From: Mucilaginibacter kameinonensis
GTDB lineage: Bacteria > Bacteroidota > Bacteroidia > Sphingobacteriales > Sphingobacteriaceae
Assembly: GCF_003675385.1 (NCBI RefSeq)
Contig: NZ_RCWZ01000003.1
Span: 930,001 to 994,000 of the forward strand
Direction: 5' to 3'
Length of the DNA: 64,000 nt
Shown: one piece after another, positions 7,601 to 15,860 of the stretch
Numbering within the stretch: position 1 is the stretch's first letter
Layout of the letters: every line of letters starts with the position of its first letter
Notes under the pieces: generated by a model
What the model was told of the DNA's origin: nothing
Databases searched by the model: none
The model's input: only the letters and a program-made list of their open reading frames with translations
Translations under genes and position numbers: made by a program

Positions 7601-10456
7601 GATGATCCGGACTTTATTATGATCTACCCAGGCAATATCACTTATGTGTCTGCCCTTAACGCAGGCAGGTACAGGGTTTTGTTTTTACTTAAAGGCGATT
7701 GCTATGACATTAAAGAAAACGTAATCATAAAAACCGGCGGAACCAATTTTTACAATTTTACAGTATTACCTGTGCATGCTAAAGATTCGGTTGGTACCAG
7801 GATCGGTAACATCATCAATAACCGCACCGGGGTTTATACCTACGGCGACCGGGATATAGAAAACGACGCGCTGAAAATCAAAGAAGCTTTTAATGAAAAA
7901 TACCTGGATTCCGGCAGCTTTGGCGATTTCATGAGTGGCATAATTTCAGGCAATGACAATCAGCCTGCGGCCGGTGTAAGTGTAAGGGTTAGAGGTGCAT
8001 CAACCGGCACATTTACAGATGCCAATGGGCGGTTCAAAATAAAAGTCCCCCAAACAGGCAGACTCATCATAAGCTATATAGGCTATGAAACAATACAGCA
8101 GCCCATACATCCTAACGAAGTTATCAGGGTTACCTTAACATCAAGCTCCAAGCTTCTCCAGGAAGTTGTAGTTGTTGGCTACGGTACTGAGAGGAGAAGC
8201 GCGATGACAGGCTCAGTTAATACAGTAACAACATTAGAGGGCAGGGCGGCAGGTTTAACTGTAGGTAACGGAAATAATATTATGATCAGAGGTGTATCGT
8301 CATCGCCATCGGCACCGCCCCTCGTAGTTGTCGATGGCGAAATTGTTGCTTCGCTGTCTGATGTAAATAAAGATGATATCGCAGAAATAAGCATACTGAA
8401 AGAGGCGGCCGCTACGGCAATATACGGCGCCCGCGCTGCCAACGGCGTTATTGTGATCAAAACCAAAGCTAAACCCGGTTTGGCCGGAGGCCAAAAGACT
8501 GATACTACGAAAGCCGGCGGAACATCAACCCTGCGCAAAAACTTTTCTGATTATGCATACTGGCAACCGAAACTAACTACCGATGAACACGGCAAAGCCA
8601 GCTTCATGGTTACTTACCCCGATGATATCACCAACTGGCGGACGTTTATTATCGGCATAAACGGTAACAAGCAAACCGGTTTTACCGAAAGCAATATCAA
8701 ATCCTATAAACCTTTAATCGCTAACTTCATCGCGCCGCAGTTTGCCGTAGCCGGCGATGAAATGAACCTGATAGGTAAAGTGATGAACTATAATACCAAC
8801 ACCGCAAAGCTTACCCGTGTTTTTAAATACAATGGCCAAACGTTAAAACAGGACGAATTAGAGATTAAAAACTCTAAAATAGACACCCTGGGCATTACGG
8901 CAACCTCCACAGATAGCCTCACTTTTGAATACACTATTAAACGCGACAACGGCTATTTTGACGGCGAACAACGCAAAATTCCTGTAATGCCACAGGGCGT
9001 TAAAGAAACAAAAGGAATTTTTGAAGCCCTCGACCGCGACACAACAGTAAGCCTTAAGTTCGATCCGGCTTTGGGCCCCATAACTTTCCGCGCCGAAGCC
9101 TCGGCACTACCCGTGCTTGCAGAAGAAACCCGGAAATTGCGGGAATACAAGTACCTGTGCAATGAGCAACTCGCTTCCAAACTGAAAGGGCTGCTCATGG
9201 AGCGCCGCATCAAAAAGTTCATGGGCGAAGATTTCAAGTATGAAAAGAATATAAGAGAGGTAATAAAAAAAATGCAGGAAAACCGCAGGAGCAACGGCAC
9301 CTGGGGTTGGTGGAAAGATAGTAACGAAGAGCTTTGGATAAGCCTTCATGCAATTGAGGCCCTTGTCAATGCTCAAAAAGAGGGTTTTGTTGTTGAACTG
9401 GATAAACAAAAATTAACCGACTACCTCGTTTACCAGCTGGAAAGCTATAAAGACAGGGATAAAATACTCTGTTTGCAATTGCTTCATAAACTGGAGGCAA
9501 AAGTTGATTACCAGAAGTATGTAGCAATCATCGAGAAAAAGCAGGCTAAAGCTCGCGAACCGTTTGGCGGTGGCTTATTAGTTTATGATAAATTAAGGCT
9601 GATGTTATTACGCCAGGAATCGGGCTTAGCTATAAAAATGGACAGCCTGCTCAAACCAAGCAAGCGCACCATGTTTGGCAATATGTATTGGGGTGAGGAT
9701 GATTACCGTTTTTTTGATAACTCGATACAGTTAAGCATATTGGCCTACCATATTATTAAAAACGAAGGTAGCCACCCTGAATTACTGAGCAAAATACGAG
9801 GCTACTTTCTTGAACAACGCCGTCGTGGCGACTGGCGCAATACTTATGAATCGGCACTGATCCTGGAAACCATCCTACCCGACCTCCTGATCGAAAATAA
9901 ACAGGTTAAGCCGTCACAGATTACGTTGAATAGCAGCGATACAAAAACAATCAGCAAGTTCCCCTACTCAGCTACTTTAACTGATAGGCAGATTAGTATT
10001 AATAAAACCGGCAGCTTGCCTGTTTACATTACCGGCTACCAACAATTCTGGAACAGCAAACCCGAAAAGGTTAGTAAAGATTTTACAGTAGATACCTGGT
10101 TTGAGCACAAAGAAAAAGCAATTACCACCTTAAAAGGCGGTGAAGCTGTGTTATTAAAAGCAGAAGTGACGGTACGCGGTGATGCTGATTTTGTGATGGT
10201 AGAAATCCCGATACCCGCCGGATGCTCATACGAAAGCAAGGAGCAATCGTGGCAAAACAACGAGGTACACCGCGAATATTTTAAAGAGAAGGTAAGTATA
10301 TTTTGCCGTTCCCTTAAACAGGGCAAATATACATTCACCGTTAACCTCATCCCCCGTTACAACGGTAAATACACCTTAAACCCGGCGAAAGCCGAGATGA
10401 TGTATTTCCCGGTATTTTACGGCAGAGAGGGGATGAAACAGGTGGTCATTGATTAG
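4613..10456 (+). CDS. Alpha-2-macroglobulin family protein with inserted CarboxypepD_reg-like and SusC-type plug module
   Basis: This is a 1947-residue envelope protein. A signal peptide at 1-25 ends in TTTFAQ. MG-type beta domains follow, including an MG2-like stretch near YNKAIYKPRDTVKFKAFILN. Between about residue 1108 and 1290 sits a module foreign to the A2M fold: a carboxypeptidase-D-regulatory-like domain (AAGVSVRVRGASTGTFTDANG), the TonB-linked signature EVVVVGYG, and a compact plug ending AIYGARAANGVIVIKTK. The A2M core then resumes (DYAYWQPKLTTDEHGKASF). C1516-N-E-Q1519 matches the thioester motif CxEQ of A2M proteins, followed by an alpha/alpha-toroid-like TED region. A2M proteins trap proteases in the periplasm. 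The plug suggests contact with an outer-membrane partner, which is inference. No penicillin-binding-protein partner lies nearby. The gene appears monocistronic. Confidence 0.88.
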   Translation: MQATPKRSFLFFSFLSFCITTTFAQNVLTPSRQNSFYTYIYKITADDVLKFYRYPGKKPDEQILRNPIDSFKTNTKWDNILPPGNYMQVVAKKNLLSYSLIENHSANLKLLDNRYDLRFILLDNEGKTINNASVQSNNHTIAYDTKAGLYIANASKKGTILKVDYAGVTNYYNIKKQEKSSYYRYDQYRGMSFFKATWNRFKNLFKKGNKPHYRPLPGHDYEGFMVFNKAIYKPRDTVKFKAFILNKKSKKPINAAQLLIRLRYRNDEDGKIIGRVKSYRDGAYEYSFALTDSLDLSLDRDYTISLEDPSSEKYKLDDYKGDDDEGFLAKRKVYMTGEFKYEEYELKSITFSTRVDKEEHGPGNPATLYLKAVDENNLPVSDGRVNITLYTRNTGTHHQNYTFVPDQLWTHQLQLDAIGETKLIIPDSIFPKADVTYYINSEFLNSNNERQSADNNMSYRYSRFSVTAKLSGDTLVSEAFDNGEPIKTMATISTLNPRYDTISKIRVMLPSKTIINPYADNYNIETDSAYADLYLKNNNAGISLSGYRTADSLFVKVENPRHLHFWYSVFGGNRLIDAGQADNLFYTRAYNDQNMVNFQVHYIWAGESRTEATDVVYRDKLLTINVRQPVSVYPGQQAKTDIVVTDAKGQPVANADLTAWSMTSKFTNYRTPYVPYLGKDFTYRKQKAAFEANGVNIIGTLQLNWKRWSKEMGLDSIAYYQFTHPDKIYRVEEDTKDSLTQVAPFVVKNGDVLPVHILYIDNRPVYFDQTRQLKRYSFAVSPGKHLFRFRTSHQNVWVDTIDVPKSKKLIFSINADSAKFTKVSDTLSTYECDLINRYLITVINNFGWKMALLTQSEKVFMINADPGQYNSVLVGPLAENFANLEVKGGESRYFATEPGYSFQFDPGLIKQKSIATAYPFNPVLSSYQGTADDYTQEVLTRPDAENVWQQYLDLRSNTQALFNNPTISGEIGKLSMNITQPENKKLLIKNVIIYKYDDPDFIMIYPGNITYVSALNAGRYRVLFLLKGDCYDIKENVIIKTGGTNFYNFTVLPVHAKDSVGTRIGNIINNRTGVYTYGDRDIENDALKIKEAFNEKYLDSGSFGDFMSGIISGNDNQPAAGVSVRVRGASTGTFTDANGRFKIKVPQTGRLIISYIGYETIQQPIHPNEVIRVTLTSSSKLLQEVVVVGYGTERRSAMTGSVNTVTTLEGRAAGLTVGNGNNIMIRGVSSSPSAPPLVVVDGEIVASLSDVNKDDIAEISILKEAAATAIYGARAANGVIVIKTKAKPGLAGGQKTDTTKAGGTSTLRKNFSDYAYWQPKLTTDEHGKASFMVTYPDDITNWRTFIIGINGNKQTGFTESNIKSYKPLIANFIAPQFAVAGDEMNLIGKVMNYNTNTAKLTRVFKYNGQTLKQDELEIKNSKIDTLGITATSTDSLTFEYTIKRDNGYFDGEQRKIPVMPQGVKETKGIFEALDRDTTVSLKFDPALGPITFRAEASALPVLAEETRKLREYKYLCNEQLASKLKGLLMERRIKKFMGEDFKYEKNIREVIKKMQENRRSNGTWGWWKDSNEELWISLHAIEALVNAQKEGFVVELDKQKLTDYLVYQLESYKDRDKILCLQLLHKLEAKVDYQKYVAIIEKKQAKAREPFGGGLLVYDKLRLMLLRQESGLAIKMDSLLKPSKRTMFGNMYWGEDDYRFFDNSIQLSILAYHIIKNEGSHPELLSKIRGYFLEQRRRGDWRNTYESALILETILPDLLIENKQVKPSQITLNSSDTKTISKFPYSATLTDRQISINKTGSLPVYITGYQQFWNSKPEKVSKDFTVDTWFEHKEKAITTLKGGEAVLLKAEVTVRGDADFVMVEIPIPAGCSYESKEQSWQNNEVHREYFKEKVSIFCRSLKQGKYTFTVNLIPRYNGKYTLNPAKAEMMYFPVFYGREGMKQVVID

Positions 10457-10533
10457 AACCTTGATTTTCCTGATTTAAGGATTTCTTGATATCATTTATC
10501 AGGTAATCCTTAAATCCTAAAAATCATGGTTCC

Positions 10534-11388
10534 TTAGAATTTCAAATGCTTAACCGTTAACCCGTTATTGATCAACTGCTTTAACGATTCGATACCGATG
10601 TGCAGGTGTGTTTCAACAAATTGCTCGGTTACAGACGAATCACTTTCGGCGGTTTTTACACCTTCAGGGATCATTGGTTGGTCTGACACTAACAATAATG
10701 CGCCTGTAGGGATTTTGTTGGCAAAACCTGTGGTGAAAATTGTTGCGGTTTCCATATCAACAGCCATGGCGCGCAGATCTTTCAAATACTTTTTAAAGTT
10801 TTTGTCATGCTCCCAAACGCGGCGGTTAGTGGTGTAGCATGTACCAGTCCAGTAATCACGTGAGTAATCACGAATGGTAGTCGAGATGGCTTTTTGCAGC
10901 GCGAATGACGGCAATGCAGGCACTTCTGGTGGTAAATAGTCATTTGATGTACCTTCGCCACGAATGGCCGCTATTGGCAATATCAGGTCGCCTACGTTGT
11001 TCTTCTTTTTAAGGCCACCGCATTTACCTAAAAATATCACGGCTTTAGGGTGAATAGCAGTAAGCAGATCCATCACAGTAGCTGCAACCGAACTGCCCAT
11101 ACCAAAGTTAATAATAGTAATACCATTGGCTGTAACGCTTTGCATTGGCTTTTCAAGCCCCATAATAGGCGCGTTATCATTCCACTGCGAAAACAGCTGG
11201 ATATACTTTGAAAAATTGGTAAGGATAATATACTCGCCAAATGCTTCAAGCGGCCTGCCGGTGTAACGTGGCAGCCAGTTAGCTACAATTGCTTCTTTTG
11301 TTTTGAGGCCCGATTTAATGGGGGTGTGTACCTCTTTTACTTTTGGGATGTTGTCTCCATCCTTTTTTACATCTAATTCTTCGTTCAT
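10534..11388 (-). CDS. amn: AMP nucleosidase, short Bacteroidota form
   Basis: This 284-residue member of the phosphorylase/nucleosidase superfamily hydrolyses AMP to adenine and ribose 5-phosphate. The nucleosidase core is visible in NFGMGSSVAATVMDLL, IFLGKCGGLKKKNNVGDLILP, AVDMETATIF and LLLVSDQPM. The long N-terminal regulatory domain of the E. coli enzyme (about 480 residues) is absent, as in Bacteroidota homologues. A 30-residue charged N-terminal tail precedes the core. It is on the same strand as clpX, clpP and tig but at the 3' end of the block. A start at 11388 is supported by the ATG; a later start would remove only the tail. Confidence 0.88.
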   Translation of the reverse strand: MNEELDVKKDGDNIPKVKEVHTPIKSGLKTKEAIVANWLPRYTGRPLEAFGEYIILTNFSKYIQLFSQWNDNAPIMGLEKPMQSVTANGITIINFGMGSSVAATVMDLLTAIHPKAVIFLGKCGGLKKKNNVGDLILPIAAIRGEGTSNDYLPPEVPALPSFALQKAISTTIRDYSRDYWTGTCYTTNRRVWEHDKNFKKYLKDLRAMAVDMETATIFTTGFANKIPTGALLLVSDQPMIPEGVKTAESDSSVTEQFVETHLHIGIESLKQLINNGLTVKHLKF

Positions 11389-11479
11389 ATGATTTCTTTT
11401 TATACAGCAAACCCCGGTATAGGAACCAGGGCGCGCTTTATTTTTTAATAAATATAAGTGTTTACTTATATACTGTGCG

Positions 11480-12718
11480 TTAAGCTACTTTTAACTTTTT
11501 CAGATCAGATTTTTCAAACTTCTCGTGTGCGTAGTCCAATGTTACATTCAGGCGTTTCACATCTTTTTTAGATGGGAACTCGAACATGGCATCAATCATA
11601 ATAGCTTCACAAATTGAGCGTAAGCCCCTTGCACCAAGTTTAAATTCCATTGCTTTATCAACAATAAAATCAAGCACTTCATCTTCAAAGTCGAGCTTTA
11701 CACCTTCATATTCAAACAGTTTTTTGTACTGTTTCAATAATGAATTTTTAGGTTCGGTAAGGATATTGTGCAACGCTTCCCTGTCCAGTGGATTAAGGTA
11801 AGTAAGCACCGGCAAACGACCAATCAACTCAGGGATCAAACCAAATGATTTCAGATCCTGAGGAGTGATATACTTGTAGAAGTTTTTGGTGTCGATATCT
11901 CCTTCGTCGCGTTTAAGTTTGTAACCAACCGTTTGGGTACGTAAACGGTTCGCGATTTTCCTTTCAATACCATCAAATGCGCCACCGCAAATGAAAAGAA
12001 TATTGCTGGTATTTACCGTGATCATTTTCTGATCAGGGTGTTTACGACCGCCCTGAGGTGGTACGTTAACCATAGTACCTTCCAATATCTTTAACAAGGC
12101 TTGTTGTACACCTTCGCCGGATACATCGCGGGTTATAGAAGCGTTATCACTTTTACGGGCAATTTTATCAACCTCATCAATGTAAACGATACCTTTTTCG
12201 GCAAGGGTTACATCATAATCGGCAGATTGAAGCAGGCGGGTCAGGATACTCTCAACGTCCTCCCCTACATAACCGGCTTCGGTTAGTACGGTGGCGTCGC
12301 AAATACAAAACGGAACATTTAGTACTTTGGCAAGTGTTTTGGCCAACAGGGTTTTACCTGTACCGGTTTCACCAACCATGATGATGTTTGATTTTTCAAT
12401 CTCAACTTCATCTTTATCAACACGCTGGTTTAAGCGCTTGTAATGATTATATACAGCTACAGAAAGTATCTTTTTGGCATCATCCTGACCAATAACATAT
12501 TGATCAAGGTGGGCCTTCATTTCTGATGGCTTAAGCAAGGCCGGCGCCAGAGGCGATGACTTCACTTTACGTACCTTCAACTCTTCAGCCAATATTTCAT
12601 TGGCCTGGTTCACACACTTATCGCAAATGTGTGCATCAAGTCCTGCTATTAACATCAGGGAATCCTGTTTACCGGCACCGCAAAATGAACACCTGATCTC
12701 CTTGCTGTTTTTATTCAT
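11480..12718 (-). CDS. clpX: ATP-dependent Clp protease ATP-binding subunit ClpX
   Basis: ClpX is the AAA+ unfoldase that feeds substrates to ClpP. I chose the ATG at 12718 (412 residues), because MNKNSKEIRCSFCG is the usual family start; an upstream in-frame ATG at 12766 would add 16 unrelated residues. The zinc-binding domain has C10, C13, C32 and C35. The Walker A motif is GETGTGKT and Walker B is VYIDEVDKI. The pore loop is GYVGEDV and the C-terminal domain has KLGARGLR. The gene lies 138 bp after clpP on the same strand, with a heptamer repeat between; cotranscription is possible but not shown. Confidence 0.96.
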   Translation of the reverse strand: MNKNSKEIRCSFCGAGKQDSLMLIAGLDAHICDKCVNQANEILAEELKVRKVKSSPLAPALLKPSEMKAHLDQYVIGQDDAKKILSVAVYNHYKRLNQRVDKDEVEIEKSNIIMVGETGTGKTLLAKTLAKVLNVPFCICDATVLTEAGYVGEDVESILTRLLQSADYDVTLAEKGIVYIDEVDKIARKSDNASITRDVSGEGVQQALLKILEGTMVNVPPQGGRKHPDQKMITVNTSNILFICGGAFDGIERKIANRLRTQTVGYKLKRDEGDIDTKNFYKYITPQDLKSFGLIPELIGRLPVLTYLNPLDREALHNILTEPKNSLLKQYKKLFEYEGVKLDFEDEVLDFIVDKAMEFKLGARGLRSICEAIMIDAMFEFPSKKDVKRLNVTLDYAHEKFEKSDLKKLKVA

Positions 12719-12772
12719 CTGATTCGTCTTCTTACTCAAAGTTAAATAATTAGTGTCAGAAAACAAAGTCTA

Positions 12773-12847
12773 CAACCATAAGTACCAAGCCTTAAGCCTG
12801 AAGTCAATTTTTTTTCTGACTTCAAACTTAAGACTTAGAACTGAAGG
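12773..12847. repeat. Inverted pair of 7-bp-period arrays between clpP and clpX
   Basis: Units of an AGNCNNA-type heptamer (about 12776-12809) are followed by a T-run and then NNNACTT units (12819-12845) that are roughly complementary. It lies ten bases 3' of the clpP stop. Confidence 0.7.
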
Positions 12848-12856
12848 TTTAAAAAA

Positions 12857-13585
12857 TTATTTTCCTTTGTTACCTTTTAAAATCTCATCAACCATACCAA
12901 ATTCTTTGGCTTCTTCGGCAATCATCCAGTAGTCACGGTCAGATGCATCCCAAACTTTTTGGTAAGGTGCACCGCTATGATCAGCAATGATCTGGTACAA
13001 CTCTTTTTTCAATTTGGTGATCTCCTGGTAGGTGATCTCAATATCTGATTGCTGACCTTGCGCACCGCCTGATGGCTGGTGAATCATCACCCTTGCATGC
13101 GGAAGCGCTGCCCTTTTTCCTTCGGTACCGGCTACTAACAATACTGCAGCCATGGAAGCGGCCATACCTGTACAGATGGTAGCCACGTCATTTGATATAA
13201 ACTGCATGGTATCATAAATACCTAAACCTGCATAAACCGAGCCACCTGGCGAGTTAATGTAGATCTGGATATCGCGTTTAGCATCAGCCGACTGCAAGAA
13301 AAGCAATTGAGCCTGGATAATGTTTGCGATATTATCATAAATAGCATCGCCCAGGAAAATGATACGGTCCATCATCAAACGTGAAAACACGTCCATGGCC
13401 TGTACATTAAGCTGGCGTTCTTCAAGAATGTAAGGGGTCATGCCGGTTGGTACGGTAGTGATACCGCCTGTTGGCATATTACCTCTTTCAACACCTGCAA
13501 TATATTTGTCTACATAAAGGCTGTTAATGCGGTGATGCTTAACAGCATATTTTCTGAATTCGTTTTTATCGATATTACTGTTCAT
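12857..13585 (-). CDS. clpP: ATP-dependent Clp protease proteolytic subunit ClpP
   Basis: This 242-residue serine protease subunit forms the ClpXP degradation chamber. The catalytic triad is visible as S144 (GMAASMAA), H169 (MIHQPSGG) and D218 (SDRDYW). The core begins near PYILEERQLNVQAMDVFSRLM at about residue 51. The roughly 50-residue N-terminal extension is longer than in Proteobacteria but Bacteroidota ClpPs also have one (from memory); it could be a processed propeptide. Start ATG at 13585. It sits between tig and clpX in the conserved order tig-clpP-clpX, although 424 bp with a terminator separate it from tig. Confidence 0.96.
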   Translation of the reverse strand: MNSNIDKNEFRKYAVKHHRINSLYVDKYIAGVERGNMPTGGITTVPTGMTPYILEERQLNVQAMDVFSRLMMDRIIFLGDAIYDNIANIIQAQLLFLQSADAKRDIQIYINSPGGSVYAGLGIYDTMQFISNDVATICTGMAASMAAVLLVAGTEGKRAALPHARVMIHQPSGGAQGQQSDIEITYQEITKLKKELYQIIADHSGAPYQKVWDASDRDYWMIAEEAKEFGMVDEILKGNKGK

Positions 13586-13816
13586 GGTTTTTGTTTGTTG
13601 TTCGTTAGGAAATGCGGGCGTCTTACCCGCGATAAATATAGTTTTTAGTTGAATAGATTTTTTGCAAGATAGTTTTTATTAAGTAATTTTTTAATGAGAG
13701 CGCAGTGACTAAACCGGATTTTTTTAGTCAAAAACTAAGAGTTGAGGTTGCGGCAAAATGTTGGTAACAACACCAACGTTGAGCGACAAGATAGCAAAAG
13801 CAGCCATCTCCAACCC

Positions 13817-13908
13817 GTCATTGCGAGGCACGAAGCAATCCCAAACTTTACAGGGCGACTTGCTTATGCATTCTGCTAATCGGGGATTACTTCGTACCTC
13901 GCAATGAC
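13817..13908. repeat. REP-like palindromic element with GTCATTGCGAGG ends
   Basis: Begins GTCATTGCGAGGCACGAAG and ends with the complementary GTACCTCGCAATGAC; the inner parts of both arms (AGCAATCCC / GGGATTACT) also pair. The same terminal word is seen at 26590-26723, 42271-42382 and, as a single arm, 62602-62616. Dispersed elements of this kind are usually moved by RAYT-type transposases, none of which is in the window. Confidence 0.85.
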
Positions 13909-13925
13909 GCTGGGTTCAGGATTAG

Positions 13926-13965
13926 GTAAAAACACCAAAAGCAACCTTGTGAGTTGCTTTTGGTG
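13926..13965 (-). terminator. Rho-independent terminator of tig
   Basis: Perfect 13-bp arms CACCAAAAGCAAC (13933-13945) and its complement (13953-13965) are followed on the minus strand by GTTTTTACC. It lies 45 bases after the tig stop. Confidence 0.88.
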
Positions 13966-14009
13966 AATATATTATAAAACCTACCCTAACAAGGGCGATT
14001 CAAAATTGC

Positions 14010-15368
14010 TTACTGAGCTGCGGTAACCAATGCACTGAAATCAGTGTAAAGGATATCCTGCTTATCTAAAGTGATCACATTTTTGATATAGTCAAATACC
14101 TTTAATGCTTTTACCTCTTCAAATATTTTGTTAGCGTTGTCTTTATTTTGCAGGTACTGAACAGTGTACTGACCTAACTGATCTTCAGGGATCGGGGTTG
14201 GGCTGTACATCCTGAACTGTTGATCTAAACGGATCTTAGCTAATTCAAACACATCTTCGTATTTAATTTCGATAGTGTTATCAGTAATGATCTTGTTTTC
14301 GATCAAAGTCCATTTCAGGTTTTGAGCAAAATCATTGTAACCACCTTCTAATTCCTCGTCGCTTAACTTTTCGTTAGTTGCTTTTAACCAACGTTTCAGG
14401 AATTCATCTGGAAGTGCAAAATCAACTTTAGCGATAGCTAATTTGTACATATCGTCCTGCAATTTGCGGTCAGAATCCTGTACCATCATGCTTTCAAGCT
14501 CTTCAGTAATTTTAGTCCTGAATTCCTCTTCGGTAGTTACTGTACCTTCACCAAATAATTTGTCAAAGAACTCCTGGTTAAGATCGCTTTCTTCTAAACG
14601 GTTAACGTTTTTAACAGTTAACTGGAAGTCGCCTCTTAAATCAGCTGCGTCATCCTCTTCAATTTTTAATAAACCTGCAATTTTTGCTGCATCGTTATCA
14701 AAAGCTTTACGGATATCAAACGTAACAACGTCGCCTTTTTTCAAACCGATCAATGAAGCTTTGATAGCCTCATCTTTGATCTGATCTAAACGTACAGACG
14801 CTGTATTGGTAATTCCATCCTCAAAAACACTACCATCAGCAGAAAGTTGAACCAAATCGCTGTAAAGAACGTCATCGTCTGCCGATACGTCAGGATTTGT
14901 CATTTTGCCATAGCTACGACGGATATTTTTGATACGTGAAGCCAATGTTTCGTCATCAATTTTGATAACGTATTGCGTTAATTTATCTGCTGATGAAAAG
15001 TCGATGCTGAACTCAGGAGCTAAGCCTAATTCATAGCTAAACTCAAAGTTATCGGCAAAATCCCAGTTGTATTCTTTGTTATCATCAAGAGCGGGAAGCG
15101 GTTGACCTAATACGGCCAGTTTTTGCTCGTCGATGTAGTTATTTAAAGTATCTTGTAACAGGTTGTTGATCTCGTCAACAAGGATGCTTTTGCCGTACAT
15201 TTTTTTGATGTGCGCTGCAGGCACCATGCCCGGGCGGAAACCAGGAAGTTTTGCTTTTTTAGCATTTTCCTTTATAGCTTTTTCAACACGTGGCTGATAA
15301 TCTTCAGGGTTGATGTTAATTTTAACAACTGCGCTCAGGTCATTAATTTTTTCCTGTGTAATATTCAT
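14010..15368 (-). CDS. tig: Trigger factor, ribosome-associated chaperone
   Basis: This 452-residue protein has the trigger factor layout: an N-terminal ribosome-binding domain with the signature KLPGFRPGMVPAAHIKKMYG (about residues 39-58), a divergent central FKBP-like domain (about 150-250) and a helical C-terminal chaperone domain. It binds nascent chains at the ribosome exit tunnel. Prolyl isomerase residues are poorly conserved, as in other Bacteroidota versions. It is the first gene of the tig-clpP-clpX block but has its own terminator. A TACTTTTG element (minus strand, 15444-15451) about 80 bases upstream is a plausible promoter -7. Confidence 0.93.
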   Translation of the reverse strand: MNITQEKINDLSAVVKININPEDYQPRVEKAIKENAKKAKLPGFRPGMVPAAHIKKMYGKSILVDEINNLLQDTLNNYIDEQKLAVLGQPLPALDDNKEYNWDFADNFEFSYELGLAPEFSIDFSSADKLTQYVIKIDDETLASRIKNIRRSYGKMTNPDVSADDDVLYSDLVQLSADGSVFEDGITNTASVRLDQIKDEAIKASLIGLKKGDVVTFDIRKAFDNDAAKIAGLLKIEEDDAADLRGDFQLTVKNVNRLEESDLNQEFFDKLFGEGTVTTEEEFRTKITEELESMMVQDSDRKLQDDMYKLAIAKVDFALPDEFLKRWLKATNEKLSDEELEGGYNDFAQNLKWTLIENKIITDNTIEIKYEDVFELAKIRLDQQFRMYSPTPIPEDQLGQYTVQYLQNKDNANKIFEEVKALKVFDYIKNVITLDKQDILYTDFSALVTAAQ

Positions 15369-15443
15369 CTTTTACCGGGTATTTAATTTAATCCTTTGAA
15401 ATATAGCCTAAAACCTAATTGGTGCTATACAAAATTCGAGGCG

Positions 15444-15451
15444 CAAAAGTA
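15444..15451 (-). promoter_or_regulatory. Putative -7 element (TAnnTTTG) for tig
   Basis: Minus-strand TACTTTTG matches the Bacteroidota -7 consensus. A -33 TTTG is not clear. Confidence 0.45.
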
Positions 15452-15544
15452 TGAATTTATTTTTAATTTGCTGTTGATTTTATATTGTTTTCGAGGAAAA
15501 TGAAACTGCTTTTAAACAAATTATTTGCAGGGATCCGCATAATA

Positions 15545-15672
15545 ATGGCGTATAATTTGTCTGAACCTGAATTAAAGGAATTTTTAGAATTGATCGAAAA
15601 TCAGCTTCAAACAGTCGCCAGGCATTCTGGTAAATTCTTTAATTCAATAAATTCAAGTTCAGACAATATTAT
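15545..15672 (+). pseudogene. Possible small gene remnant running into a dispersed repeat
   Basis: From the ATG at 15545 the frame encodes an amphipathic stretch (AYNLSEPELKEFLELIENQL) of about 43 residues. It then enters the repeat element at 15673, where the composition turns to Pro/Ser/Arg-rich noise and ends at 15775. The first part looks protein-like and the rest does not, which suggests either a truncated gene or a chance ORF. I do not recognise it. Confidence 0.25.
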
Positions 15673-15780
15673 GGGCGTTCCCGTCAGCCGACGGGCCGGA
15701 CTTTGCGCTACAAGTCCTCGCCTTCCCAGCCCACCATCCCAACCCTCGCTGTGGGCTTTACGCTTCAATCCCTAACGCGG
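15673..15780 (+). repeat. Dispersed GC-rich repeat (GGGCGTT ... AACGCGG), copy 1
   Basis: A roughly 108-bp element starts GGGCGTTCCC, contains CAAGTCCTCGC and GTGGGCTTTACGCTTCAATC and ends CCCTAACGCGG. The same element in inverse orientation is at 23995-24105. Its GC content is well above its flanks. From memory this repeat type is widespread in Bacteroidota genomes; no transposase is present. Confidence 0.85.
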
Positions 15781-15825
15781 CCAGCACCTCTGCCATAAAA
15801 ACGGCAGTTTAAACCAAACTAACCT

Positions 15826-15860
15826 CTGATCTCCAATCTCCAACCTCTAATTCCTATTTC
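15826..15860. repeat. 7-bp-period array 3' of the cytochrome c gene
   Basis: Four to five units of a TCTCCAA/CCTCTAA heptamer lie directly after the stop of the minus-strand cytochrome gene. The same word occurs at 42389-42450. Confidence 0.65.

Larger units (their letters stand above)
13586..14009. other. Intergenic region clpP-tig: REP-like element and tig terminator, no gene
   Basis: This 424-bp stretch contains the upstream region of clpP (13586-13700), a palindromic REP-like element (13817-13908) and a strong terminator for tig (13926-13965). I see no coding sequence or RNA gene. Confidence 0.7.

Noticed and set aside
8179..8538. Antisense ORFs opposite the plug module
   Set aside because: They are shadow frames of a strongly codon-biased sense gene without start context or family match.
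12719..12766. Longer ClpX start at 12766
   Set aside because: The extra 16 residues precede the conserved zinc-domain start MNKNSKEIRCSFCG and run into the intergenic repeat.
15485..15775. 96-codon ORF continuing through the GGGCGTT repeat
   Set aside because: The second half is the dispersed repeat read in one frame. Only the first 43 codons look protein-like, so it is listed as a possible remnant, not a gene.
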